Source of the DNA: Alnus glutinosa
Taxonomy: Eukaryota > Streptophyta > Magnoliopsida > Fagales > Betulaceae
Length of the DNA: 64,000 nucleotides
NCBI RefSeq assembly: GCF_958979055.1
Contig: NC_084896.1
Location: 6,390,501 to 6,454,500 of the forward strand
Reading direction: 5' to 3'
Under the pieces are notes generated by a model. It made no database searches and was not told the DNA's origin. It was given only the letters and a program-made list of their open reading frames with translations. This document shows, piece after piece, positions 1-11,941 of the stretch. Position 1 is the stretch's first letter; every line of letters starts with the position of its first letter. Position numbers and translations under genes: made by a program.

Positions 1-1369
1 TGTTCAGGAGGATAGCACTGTACGGTTTTGACCCACCACAACCTGAAAATTTTGCTGAAAAGATCGACTCTGAGACAGAGGCTTTGAGGCCAACGGACTT
101 CGATAATGAGCTGGACGTGAATCTACTGCCCAAGCGTTTTGGAAACTCTACAATGCTGGCTGAATCAATACCCATAGCTGAGTACCAAGGTCGCCCCCTT
201 GCTGATCACCCTGCAGTCAAGTATGGAAGACCTCCCGGTGCTCTCAGAGTCCCACGTGAGCCACTTGATGCTGCTGCAGTTGCCGAAGCGGTCTCCGTTA
301 TTTCTTGTTGGTACGCCTTGCATTTGGATTCATGCCAAATTGCCAATGTGAATGTATAAACGTGTAAAAGTGATGCAATAATGCCTGATGTTTCATATTG
401 GACAGGTATGAGGACAAGACAGAATGGGGCGACCGGGTGGGATGGATTTATGGCTCAGTAACTGAAGACGTGGTGACAGGCTACCGCATGCACAACCGTG
501 GATGGCGCTCAGTCTATTGCATCACTAATCGTGATGCATTTCGTGGGTCAGCACCAATTAACCTCACCGATCGACTTCACCAGGTGCTTCGCTGGGCCAC
601 TGGCTCCGTTGAGATTTTCTTCTCTAGAAACAATGCCTTACTTGGCTCCAGGCGCCTCAAGTTTCTCCAGCGTATGGCTTACCTAAACGTCGGCATTTAC
701 CCTTTCACCTCTGTGTTCCTCATTGTCTATTGCTTCCTCCCTGCACTCTCACTCTTCTCTGGACAGTTCATAGTTCAAGATCTAAACACCGCCTTCTTAA
801 TCTACCTTCTCATCATAGTAGTATGCCTCATCGCGCTGGCCATCCTAGAGGTGAAATGGTCCGGTGTGGGATTGGAAGAGTGGTGGAGGAATGAACAGTT
901 CTGGCTCATTTCTGGAACAAGCTCTCACTTGGCTGCTGTGGTCCAAGGCCTTCTCAAAGTGATTGCAGGAATTGAAATATCTTTCACATTGACTTCCAAG
1001 TCTTCAGGAGAGGACATTGACGATATCTATGCTGACTTGTATCTTGTGAAGTGGACCTCATTGATGATTCCACCAATTGTCATTGCAATGCTGAATATAG
1101 TAGGGATTGCAGTTGCATTTTCAAGGACCATTTACAGCACGTCCCCTCAATGGAGTAAGTTCATTGGTGGAGCATTCTTTAGCTTCTGGGTGTTGGTACA
1201 TTTGTATCCTTTTGCCAAGGGTTTGATGGGGAGGAGAGGGAAGACACCAACTGTCGTGTTTGTTTGGTCAGGTCTCATCGCAATTACACTTTCCCTGCTC
1301 TGGATTGCTATTAACCCGCCTAACGGAAGCTCGACGCAAGGCATTGGAGGAGGTTTTCAATTCCCATGA
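1..1369 (+). CDS. CSLD5-like: Cellulose synthase-like protein D (CSLD), 3' part (two exons)
   Basis: Family-2 glycosyltransferase of the CSLD clade; members make beta-glycan in Golgi or plasma membrane during tip growth and cell-plate formation. The gene enters from outside the window: exon 1..310 is open in the frame starting at base 3, a GT-AG intron spans 311-405, and the last exon is 406..1369 (TGA). The split codon TG|G restores Trp. In the last exon I see the TED motif (acceptor/catalytic region), the QxxRW motif (QVLRW), then several hydrophobic membrane segments, and the family-typical ending [17 protein letters not shown] and [22 protein letters not shown] fit the CSLD5-like branch better than CSLD2/3, as far as I recall those sequences. 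No lesions are seen. It converges with the ARID gene, 941 bp away. CSLD membership is near certain; the subgroup is inferred. Confidence 0.95.
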
Positions 1370-2310
1370 TGAACTTAATGATCACAGTTATAAGTGAATC
1401 AAAAAGGTTTAGTGACAAGAAACTATATGATAAAACCAACAAATTCTTTTTTTTTGATAAATAATGACAAAGAAGGTATGTATAAAACCTACAAATTTCT
1501 AAGTAGTGAAGATGAATTTGCATTATTCTTTTCCTTGGTTATCTTCAGACTTTAAGAACGTCAAAAATAGGCAACTGCAGAGGGGATTTATAGTTTATAC
1601 AGAGTGGAGTCAGTTGAAAGACAACCTAAAGGAATTTGAAAGACCTTATGGATTAATTTTGCTATTTAATTTCATAAGGATGACTAGAAATTGAATATCA
1701 AAGGACTCCTAGTGTCTCCTGAAATCCCAATAATAACACAATCAGCTTAACATTGAGGTAATTTTGAAACACAGCACATCAGTTTTCTCTAGCATCAGAT
1801 CACTGGAAACATGCATGTAGAATAGGCTGGCGCCCTTTTTATGAGATCTTCAAGGATGATGACAAGAGATATATTTCAAATGTAACATGACATGAAAGTA
1901 AACTTACCAACAGGATAAAACAAGCATGATTATAAGTCCATGGCAAGTCCTCCCTTAATCAAACTGAGTTAAATTTGCAGGTGTTAGCAGTTAAATACCT
2001 AAGAAAATTGAAGCCAAGAGGTAAAGATCATATCTTCCTAAAAGGAGTCAGTAATGTACAATGCCATAAATATAAGGTCCTATCACAATTTAACTATAAC
2101 AGCTTATGATAATTAATCACAGTACAGTAGTTTGTAAATGCAGATGCATTCAAGTAGGCTTGAGCTTCACCTGTAAGCATAAAATAAACAAATAAAACTT
2201 ACACGGCAAAGTTCAACTTCTCATCATCTGTATAAGGTTAATTCATCTTCTAGATACAAACTGAAGCAGCTATCTCCACGTTTGGGCAAGGGAACCATCA
2301 TCTCCACATT
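1370..2310. other. Convergent intergenic spacer, no gene seen
   Basis: AT-rich DNA between the CSLD stop codon and the ARID stop codon. Short open frames here lack family resemblance. It should contain the two 3' UTRs and polyadenylation regions, but I could not place them. Confidence 0.6.
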
Positions 2311-2681
2311 CTATGAATCTGACTGCTCAAACGGGACACGCACAAACAACTGGCCATGCAGGGTCACGACAGCAGAAGTTTGATGCGGATCAATTCTGGA
2401 AGGCAAGCTGACAAGCTAAAGAGAAAACTGCTACTGTCAGGTATAGTTCAATAAAGAGCCTCAAGCCTACATAACAAAGGTTTTAGATTGGAGTTCAATG
2501 AGTATATGAAGATAAAGACACCAAATTGTCACTCATAATAGTCCAGGGTAACTATATTGCCAAGGCCTGGTACTTTAATCTTGAAGGATTTTTTTTTATT
2601 TTAACTAACCACAATTATCAAGAAAGCCAAAGTTCTTTAAAATCATCCCGTGTAAAAATTCTATCCAGTCTGAATTGAAGG

Positions 2682-2725
<44 letters not shown>

Positions 2726-5314
2726 AAGAAAGAAGAAGAAGAAAAGAAAAGAAAAGAAAAAGAAGAAGAAGAAAGAAAAAAGATGGCATAATTTTGAAAG
2801 GTAGAAGAAAACAGGGGATCAGGTAGCTATTAATGTCATAAATTATTTAAGAATCTTTCAGGGCCAAGAGAACTTGTTCACTTTACTTGCCAAGTGACCA
2901 GGACCTGCTGCAAAACAGCGCTGGACCCCACCCACTCTTAACGCACATATGACTCCTAGTTCTCATCCACTTTGTAATGATCAAGTCAAGAGTAAGAGTC
3001 CAAGTGAACCTCATGATAAGAATCAAAGTGATAAGGCATGAGAAGATAAGTATAAGAAGAAGAGTTTTTTTGATAAGTAAAATTAGATTTATTGAAAGCG
3101 TAAGGCGCCTCTTAGTATACTGGAAGTATAAAAAGGAAACACCCAACTAGGAATAGAAAAACGAACAAGGAAATCAGCAAAGCTAATAGCCAGTGGGGAC
3201 AAAAATGCTACCGTCCAAAGATACAGCGAATGAAAAAATGAAGCTAAAATATCTTCCATGGAACTCTCCAAATCCTCGAAACATTTGAGATTTCTTTCTC
3301 TCCAAATACACCAAAAGATGCAAATAGGCACCATCTTCCAAATTGCAGCATTCATCGGCCTTTCAGACTTCCACCAACAAGCAAACAAGTCAATAACTCT
3401 TCTCAGCATAACCCAAGACATACCAAAACGATTAAAAATATTAGTCCACAAAACGTAAGCTACATCACAGTGAAGAAGAAGATGATCCACAGATTCCTCA
3501 TCTCTCTTGCACATGCAACATCTGTCCACAATGATGATATGCCGCTTCCTAAGATTGTCCACAATAAGGATCTTGCCGAGGGCTGCCGACCACGCAAAAA
3601 AAGTTCCCTCGAAGGAGCTTGAGTCCGCCACACACTCTTCCAAGAGAAACCACTACTATCAGAGCAAGCTAAGGATTTGAAGGACTTGACCTTGAACAAA
3701 CCTTTCTTGGAAGAGACCTACCAGAGCCTATCTACACGATCTCTACTCACCTTGACTGAGTGTAACACCTGAAAAAATGAAGCAAAGACACCCACTTCCC
3801 AATCATGCACCTCTCTCACAAAGCTCATGTTCCACTAAGTAGAACCGCCCAAAACCTCCATATTATCCGCAACTGAGGCATCCTTCACCCGAGTAATACC
3901 AAAGAGATCAGGAAAAACTTCCTTCAGAACCACATTCCCGCACCACAAATCGTGCCAAAGTTTTGTCCTAACCCCATTCTCCACCTCAAATCTAGCAAAA
4001 CTAGAGAAAGTCTCCCACCCTTTCCTAATGTTCTTCCACATCCCCACTCCATAGGCACCTACAAGCTCAAGGGAGCACCACCCGCCCCATAAACTACCGA
4101 ACTTGGAATCCACCACAACTCTCCACCAAGCATCTCTCTCCATTTCATACCTCCATAACCATTTACCTAGCAATGTGAGGTTGAACATCATCAAGTTCCT
4201 CATACCCAAACCTCCTTCTGAAATTAGGGTACAAACCTTCGACCAATTCACCGAGTGATATTTTTGAACTCATCACCAATCCCACCCCATAGAAAGTCAC
4301 GTTGTAACTTCTCAATACGCGCAGCAACACTCCCCGGGATAGGAAATAGAGACAAGTAATATGTGGGTATGTTGGCTAGGGTACTCTTCCACCCTTGAAG
4401 AGTTATAATCTTTTCCAGCTGGCTAGTCGATGCTCTATCTTCTCGATTACCCCGTCCCAAATATGAGTGCACTTGTAGAAGACCAAGATTTGTACATGTA
4501 TCAATAAACAAAGTCCTAGCTAGATGTGTATCAGAGTTAGAGTTAGAGTTAACTTGTAAACAACCTCATCATGTAATCTCTATATATATCAATACAAGCT
4601 CACTTAGATGAGCAAGGGAGAGAATATAGATCATTAACCTAATATTCAAAGTTCTTATACCTACAATCAAAAGTGATTGAAATATGAACTCCTTGACAAA
4701 CCTTTTTAAAAGGTGTGACACCCCAAGGATTATCTAGTTCCGCTGGTTGACCAGATATAACCAAGCATCCAGCTGGATCAGACTGAACATGAACCTGTAT
4801 CACAAAGAAGGCTGTAATCAACGGGGAAACAAAAACGCAATATTACAAGCATCAAAAGCAGTCAACAGTGAAACAAAAACGGAATATTACAAGATCGAAA
4901 GCAGGATTTTCATGGTGGGTTAACTACGTCATAGCATTGATGATGTAGTTTCTGTTTCATAGTTTTAAATTGTTTGAGACCCACAGAAGAAAATATCAAA
5001 TTTGACCAAGAAAATTAAATACCATAGGACAGTGGACAAGTTTCTGATGAGTCAAACAGTAGTAGTGGGTTGGGGTGATCTCAAACACTGTTTTGCAGCT
5101 TTGAATTGTTTCGGAAACATGTGTACTATGATAGAACTTCATTTTTACTGAGTGGGTTTGCTTGATCTCAGGCTCAAGCTTCAGTGTAATTTGAGTCCAA
5201 TTCCAACACAAATTTATTCAGTTGTTTATAGACTATTTAGCACCAGGTGTAAGCCTCAGTTTTCTTTCATTGCTGGTCTATTATTTACATATATTTTTGC
5301 TTCACCCCCCATGG

Positions 5315-5364
<50 letters not shown>

Positions 5365-8300
5365 ATTATCAAACAGAGGCAAAGATTGTCCATGCATGTC
5401 CATCTGAAGGGGGAATAACCCTTCATCTGAACCATGCACCTGGTTGTCCATTTTGTTTCCATTCAATCTCTATGTTATTGAAAGTTTACCTTAAGATCAA
5501 GCAGGCCTTCGAATGTACAAACAAGCACTCTGTCATAGTAATATAACATAAGAAAATGAGATAAATGAAAACGCTTCCAGATAGCTTATACGAACCTCCT
5601 CACGCAGAAGCCCGGGAACTAAGGCATACACCTCAAAGCAGTCATCCTGTGAAAATTCAAAATTTCAAACCTAACTAGATATTCACAGAACCAAAGAAAA
5701 AGTTCAGTAGTATATTAGTACACGGAGTGATTCAAGACAGAAACTCACAAATTTTTGAACATTGATCTTCACCCAATCAGCTGGGGGCCCAACATCAACT
5801 ACCATTGTTTCCAACCTGTCAGAAAAAGAATAATTTAAGCTCTTCCGAAAAATCAATTGAGTTAGATAAATCTAGACCTCATGGACAAACAAGGCAATAG
5901 TAAACCTAACTGTGGCTTTGTCACTTTAATGTGAGCAACTTGGACATTACGCTCAACAGTAGACCGTTGCTTCCGCTTTAGTAAACCTAAGACAATAAAC
6001 CAAGTTCTATAGAGGAGGACCATGATGGCAGTTAACATTACTGAACTTGACCCAGTAGAGTGGTCATACCAATATTTTTAAGCTGTTTGTCAACCTTTGG
6101 CATAGAACCCGAGTTCTTCCCCTAACCAAAAAATAAATGTATTCTTTTAATAGGAAATATCAATATGGAAGGAAAAAGGGGGCAAAACAATGGAATTTAA
6201 AAAATGCTAAAACAAACATAATTTAAATTTATAGAGCATAAAAGTTCTCCACAGACCTTAACAATTAGGTCACCAATTTCTCCATGACCAAAAAGACGCC
6301 GAGAGTGCCAACCCTGCATTGCACGAGCTGCAGCATCCCTCAGTGTCCTACCCGATCCTAAAGCTTGACTACCACCAACCTGCATAAAAATTCTTAATAA
6401 TCATATATCATCTATCACTCACACAACACCAAATGAATTCATAATAATTATAGATTATTACTCATACAACACCACATGAATCATTCTCATCCCTTTGTGC
6501 AGAAACAGATCTTGATTCCAACCTTAATCATAGATGCACCAGGCAGTCCAGCTTTCAAGACCGTTAGCATAGAAATGCATACATAATCTGTTAATATGAC
6601 CCATTAAGATAATTGACAATTACATTTTTTTATTTTAATATTTTCTTTAAAATTAAAAGAGAAACCAATATGTGCTCAGTATGCATCCACATAAAGAAAA
6701 ACAACTTACATGTAGATGTGTGGATGGGTAAACATAGAAGCAAATGGAGAAACAAAATGCAAAAAATTAAAATAAAATAAGCAAATACAAAACAAGTTCA
6801 TCAACTCACTAAAAACTTGAGGAATGGAAAGTGGATGGGTAAACATAGATGAAAATGATTGAAACATTCATTATATATATATATATATATATAAAAGAGT
6901 TGAAGGTAATTTGAAATACACACCAAATCTCCAAAACAACCAAACCCTGCAATCTCAATGAAACAACAAAATCCTGTTCAAATCAATTCGCCACTCTAAA
7001 AGAATCATCTCAAGTCTGGACAGAGTCTTGTAACTCTTGGCCCTAACTTAAAATTTTATCCCCTGATATCCATATGCTTTCAAAGAACAAATTTTATCTC
7101 CTTCATAATTGCCTTACGCAGAGTGTTCATACTGGCAATGAAAGGGACGTTATTTCTTCTAGAAACACCAAAGAGCTGACAACATGAGTAGCCAACTTAA
7201 ATTACCTGATTATTTACTCTAGTAGGCTCCGTCAGCTCACCAGCACCCATTCTATGCTTTTCATATTCAAGCAGTGCCTGCATAAAATGATAATCAGGAA
7301 CAAGAAAAAACACATGGTAGCAAGCAAACAAAAAGTTCAGGAACTAATAAATGTTCAAGAGGCCGAACTCCAGAAGTAGAGAATAACCTTCTCATAAAAA
7401 ATTCGGAAAGTCCAAGAGACAGTAGTGCAGGTCCTGGACAAGTAAAACCAAAAATATCAGCCAATGGATTCAAATAAAAAAAAAAAAAAAAAACCTACCC
7501 AAAATAGCATCCCTGTTAAACCAGAAAAAAAAATAAAAATAAAAAATAAAAAAACTTATTGGCCTACAACTAAACAAAAAATTATACTATCTTGCTTGCG
7601 AGTTCTCTTTCTTTTCCTTTCCTTTTCCCCTAAGGAGAACTGCAGTTGTCATTTTGGTTGGTCATTAAAAACTCCTAACTAAACAAATGTTTTTTCCCTT
7701 ACTTCGGTGGATTGAATGATTGTCCCACTTGCCGCCACAACTTGCAAGATGTCACCTGTGAATTCCCACAAACAAACATCAGGCCCACGATACTTTCATA
7801 GCAGTGACAAGTATGCATAGAAAAGCAGGTCACATAATTGTTTCATTCGAGTGAATCATGCGTGTGTTCGCACTCGAGTCCGCGGCGGAGAGGGTGGGTG
7901 GAGAGCTGGTTTTTGACATTGGTGAACTACTGAGTATATTCCCTTCAGACAAAGAAATATGTGAAATCATTCATGAATATTACGAATTATGTCCCACATA
8001 TTTTACATCACATATAACTCTAATTTTGTGGCATTCTATCCAAAAAAAAAAAATCAATAAAATTCTAATAATGCTCAGGTCTGAAAAAAAAAAATGACCC
8101 TCCAGAAACAAGAAAAAATAATTGGAATATTTTTTTTGGTAAGTAGAAAACATAATTGGAATATAAGGAGAAATAAACCAGGCAAACCTGTTCATAGCCA
8201 CCAAGTTTGATTACAGCTCTCCATAACCTACAGAAAATGAAGAACCAGGATTTTGAGCATGAAGTTAGAATAGGTTCTCTAACGAAATCAATATGCAACT

Positions 8301-9060
8301 TGCCAAACACTTACTTGAGCAAATTCAATTCCTTTTGGTAGAACTTTGGAGACTTAAATTCCAAGCTCCTCTCTTTGTAGAAATTTTCTACCTCCGTCAT
8401 GAATGCTGCTTGCTCGTCCTCCGTTCCAGATTCGTAACCCTCAACCCCATGGTCCCCATCCGGCATTAAAAGAAATGACTGCTCTGAGCTCTTCATACCA
8501 ACCCCATGTCCTACATCCAACTTCAGTTTTGATACTTGCTCCTTAATCTCTCTATTTGGAGACAACTCCATGTTGCCCATCCCAACATTCAATTCATGCT
8601 TTTTCTCATCATATTTGTCCATAGACCTCTCGCGGGGCACTTCAGGTGGTAGCTTATTGGCAGGATTTAAATCACTACCATCAGTTTCTTCAATGTCATC
8701 ATCTTTCTTACCAACTTCAGGTGTTATCTCCACAGACCTCTTAGAGGGTGAATCGGCTTCCAGCCGATTTGATGGTACTATATCACCAATATCAGTTCCA
8801 GGGTTGCCATGTTTTAGTTCATTGGCAGTGATATTAGCATCATTAGCGGTTTCAAGAGTGGAGGTTGCAGAATCAACCGGACCTTGGTTTTCAATAGGGA
8901 ATTCACCAAGACCCTTACCATCAATGCTTTTCTCCTTCTTCAAATCCACATTTTGAACCTGGGTGGGGTTTGGTTCTTCCTCCCCCTCTTCGTCAACTTG
9001 TGTCAGATTGTTATCCTTCTCCAACCCCATATATTTGCCCTTTTCTTTGTTATCAACCAT
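2311..9060 (-). CDS. ARID5-like: ARID domain plus alpha-crystallin-like domain protein (plant ARID3/5/6 type), 12 exons
   Basis: Putative nuclear AT-rich-DNA-binding protein. Minus-strand exons read from splice sites: 9060-8315, 8227-8188, 7755-7703, 7433-7388, 7277-7206, 6379-6257, 6121-6070, 5986-5911, 5815-5749, 5646-5596, 4794-4702, 2415-2311 (TAG). All junctions are GT-AG and keep frame; the sum is 1524 nt, 507 aa. Residues 1-215 are acidic and low complexity. The ARID fold follows from about 218 to 330 ([59 protein letters not shown]). The C-terminal 160 residues form an Hsp20/alpha-crystallin-like domain ([57 protein letters not shown]). Known relatives are shorter (about 400-430 aa, from memory), so the long acidic N-terminus is notable. 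The 2.3-kb last intron carries a LINE fragment on the same strand. Confidence 0.9.
2680..2782. repeat. Poly(A) followed by GA-rich simple repeat
   Basis: About 43 consecutive A residues followed by GAAA/GAA-type units, inside the last ARID intron. Length is likely to be polymorphic and is a place for assembly error. Confidence 0.8.
3065..4511 (-). mobile_element. 5'-truncated LINE (L1-type) fragment in the last ARID intron
   Basis: Reading the minus strand gives broken pieces of a LINE ORF2 C-terminus in order: the end of the reverse transcriptase ([26 protein letters not shown]), a linker ([32 protein letters not shown]), then the zinc-binding region ([21 protein letters not shown]). Frameshifts separate the pieces at about 4440, 4250, 3835 and 3640. 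The 3' end carries the family tail (GCGCCTTACGCTTT) and a short A tail at about 3065-3071. It matches the better-preserved LINE at 47810-53614. The copy is dead. No clean target duplication was found. Confidence 0.88.
4512..4640. repeat. Possible LTR remnant beside the truncated LINE
   Basis: CTCTATATATATCAATACAAGC and GTGTATCAGAGTTAGAG resemble the R region of plant Copia LTRs. Only one short piece is present, with no second copy, so this is a weak call. Confidence 0.25.
5316..5362. repeat. (CT)n microsatellite
   Basis: About 23 CT units in an ARID intron. The short open frames across it are artefacts of the repeat. Confidence 0.95.
6872..6891. repeat. (AT)n microsatellite
   Basis: About ten AT units inside an ARID intron. 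Confidence 0.8.
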
Positions 9061-9938
9061 ATCTCTCTTTCTCTTTCTCCTGCACTTTTACTACCTTTGA
9101 TAAGGCTCTGCAAGAAAACCCAAAAACTCAAACCACACCCAGATAATAAAACAGTCTTAAAGCCATGTAAAAATGAAGTCTTTATTCATGGATTTTCCGT
9201 TTTTCAAGATACCACAAGGGCGTTACAGGATCAATGGAGCTAAGAGATGAAGACTAGGAAAGCAAAGCAAAGCAAAAGCACAAAAGCATATCGAAGAAGG
9301 AAAGACGAAACATAAAACATCAGCATAAGCCCACAAAATGAAAAGCCAAGAAGAAGAAGGAGAAGAAGAAGAAGAAGAAGAAAGAAAGAATGCCTGCTAT
9401 TGCACCCAACGAGGGTCCCAGGAACTGGGGGCTTCAGCCTCTGCTCTTTGCTTTCTCAGCTCTGTGCCAGCGAGTAGTTTGCAGCCAGAAAGGGGAGTAA
9501 TCAGCAAAGAGAGAGTCACGCGTGTCTCTAGTTTTCACCCTGGCAACTGCCACAACCTTTTGCAAGCCTTTGCATACATATTTCCCCCTTTGGCCCTTTC
9601 TAGTTATCTTCTTCTACTCTCAGTCTCAAAAAACATGTTCCCTTTTTCTTTACTACATGTTTCCTTTTCTAAAAAAAATCACAAATTGGATGTTCTACGT
9701 GTCGAAACCACCTGATGAGCTTTTGTTGGGTGACAAGCATACACCAACACCCAATCCAAGCTATCAATCTTTTTTTTAGTAATGCAATAATTTTTATATT
9801 ACGTTTCAAAGTACGAATAAATATATATATAATTAATATCTCATCATTGTTAAGAAAATAAACATAAAATAACTATTTCTTAATATATTTCAATATTAAA
9901 TGCAATCACCTTTCAAAATGGAATTTGACATTCTTTTA
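9061..9938. other. ARID gene leader/promoter side and start of a dispersed repeat
   Basis: A pyrimidine-rich stretch just upstream of the ARID start codon (minus-strand view purine-rich) probably holds the 5' UTR. From about 9780 the DNA is a dispersed repeat also found at 25570-25850 and continuing at 10817-11000. The ORFs here are not recognisable. Confidence 0.5.
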
Positions 9939-10816
9939 TGCTCCGTTTATTTTAACGTAAAATGATTTCTAGAAAATGATTTTGCCATTTTTCGGTGTTT
10001 GGTAGGGCGAAAATAATAGTCAACCGAAAAATGATTTATGTTTGACCAAAAATACTTAGTAAATTTCGAAAAATGATTTACGCTTTTTAAAAGTGTAAAT
10101 CATTTTCCGAAAACGTTAGACGCATTCGACCCCTATTAAACGACACAGTCAACTTTCACTTCAAGCAGTCGACTATCACCGAAATCTTGCCGGTACTGAA
10201 ATTCGACAGCATCCAGTCACTGTCGTCGGAACCCGGCTACGGAATTCGGCCATATTCGTCAGAATCCAGTCAGCCCAGATTCCGGCCGGCTGGCCGAATC
10301 AGGCCAGAACATCCCGCCCTTGAAATTCTGGCCAGAACAGCCGGATCCCTACCGACTGGCCGGGATCTGGCCAAAAACGGCTGGATTCAGGCGGTTCTGG
10401 CAGATTCCGGCCAGTATGCCGGAATCCAGCCGTTCTAGCCGGAATCCGACACTTTCGCCGGAATCCGGCCATCCCAGATTCCGACGAAACTGTTCGGATT
10501 CCAGCCTATATCTTGGATTCGGGCTATAGTAGCCGGAATGGCAGAATCCGGTCAAAGTGATCGGAATCCTTTCTGTCAATGACGGAATCTTGTATTTGGT
10601 AATTTTTATATTATTTTACATTAATATTTATATGTTTTGAATAAAAATTAATTTTTATAGGTTAATATGATTGAACAAAAATATTAAAAATATTTATGAT
10701 TTTCCGTACGCGCCAAACACCAGAAAATGCTTTCGCCGAAAAATATTTTCCAGAAAAATGACTTCCCTAAAATCATTTTACGACGGAAACCATTTTATGT
10801 CGAAACAAACGGAGCA
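9939..10816. mobile_element. Non-autonomous DNA transposon (878 bp) with TTA target duplication and internal CCGGAATC-like array
   Basis: The left end TGCTCCGTTTATTTTAACGT and the right end, inverted, TGCTCCGTTTGTTTCGACAT form terminal inverted repeats. TTA flanks both sides (9936-9938, 10817-10819). The flanks are joined without the element in the related repeat copy at 25640-25660, which acts as a paralogous empty site. The centre (about 10190-10580) is a GC-rich array of degenerate CCGGAATC/GATTCCGG units that creates short open frames on both strands. No transposase. The 3-bp TTA duplication would fit PIF/Harbinger-like elements, but TIR similarity to that superfamily is not clear. Confidence 0.75.
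10187..10580. repeat. GC-rich degenerate minisatellite (CCGGAATC/ATTCCGG units)
   Basis: Dozens of variants of an 8-12 bp unit based on ATTCCGGCC in an otherwise AT-rich region. Translation in several frames gives repetitive Pro/Arg/Ser/Gly peptides, so the ORFs are repeat artefacts. Confidence 0.7.
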
Positions 10817-11941
10817 TTAGATCCCAAAAATTATCTATGATTGAATATATACTAAATTTTACAACAATTTCTCTTTTGATGTATAACATCAAATAATAAG
10901 TCAGAAACTCATCTTCAATTTTGTTATAAAGTTTTGTTTTTACAATATCCATAACTGAAAATACTTGTTTTATATTTGCCATAAAAATCCAAAGAATAAG
11001 CACAAGTACAACAATTTGATATAAAAGTTGGTGGATAGTTGATTTTCTATTGCTTACCAACTATTGGCACAATTCATAAATATTTGGCAATCCCTAAAGT
11101 CTGGATGTTGAATTGCATTATGCTCATGATGCTGAAGTTCTATTTTCACTGTTCTTTTTCATAATCAATAAAGTTTTATGGATAAAAATTGTTTACCAAC
11201 GGATAAATATCATAGATTATAATGTAAACTTATACCAAATTTGTTTAGAACTAATAGAATATATTTCGAAATTATTTTAAATATATTCTTAATATAATAT
11301 TATTAATTTATATTTATGGGTAGATCGATTTGTATTTTCTTGTATAAGTCGATTTAGTTTTACTTGCAAAGGTCAATTTATTTAATTGTAATTAGGGACT
11401 TAAGTATTGTAAACAATCAAATTATTAAGCACAATGTAACCCTTAAGGTTAATTTGTAGTGGTAAATGTAAGTGTTTAATACGGAACCACCCGTAATTAT
11501 TTGTTTCTCTCTTACTTCCGTTTTTATTCTTGTATTTTAGATTTATAATATATTATTATTTAAAAAATTAAATAAATAATAATTTCAAAATTTTAACCAT
11601 AAATTTTCATTTTGATGACAATAAGACACTCTTTCACGTTGTGACTAAGCTTGCAAAACTATGTATGGTTCAAGGTTCTACAGCTGACAATAACTGTACC
11701 TGCAACCGTATTATGCAATTATTATTTTTAGGCAAAATTATATTTACTCATCTAGGCGGGAGATTATTAACCGCTAACCACACGATTATTGAAGGCAAAA
11801 CCATATCACTAACTGTTTATTAGATAATGAGCACTTTGTGCATATTTTAGTGTTGTTGGCCTTCTTTAAACCTCTTTTTCAGGCCTACTTTAAATGATTT
11901 TGAAACTTTTTTTAGCATTTTGAGCTTTTTCTTTTTTCTTT
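10817..11941. other. AT-rich spacer; right half of a dispersed repeat
   Basis: 10817-11000 pairs with 25645-25850 (shared AATTTTGTTATAAAGT and surrounding bases). The rest is AT-rich with no gene recognised. Confidence 0.5.

Noticed and set aside
5152-5462. Overlapping ORFs with Ser-Leu or Arg-Glu repeats
   Set aside because: Produced by the CT microsatellite.
5906-5910. Alternative ARID exon 8 donor at 5905/5904
   Set aside because: It would break the frame (TAG soon after); the donor at 5910/5909 restores the conserved PQLETMVVD reading.
8570-8956. 128-aa plus-strand ORF
   Set aside because: Antisense shadow of the first ARID exon, with Ser-rich text and no family match.
10187-10579. Pro/Arg-rich ORFs on both strands
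   Set aside because: Generated by the CCGGAATC minisatellite; open in several frames at once.
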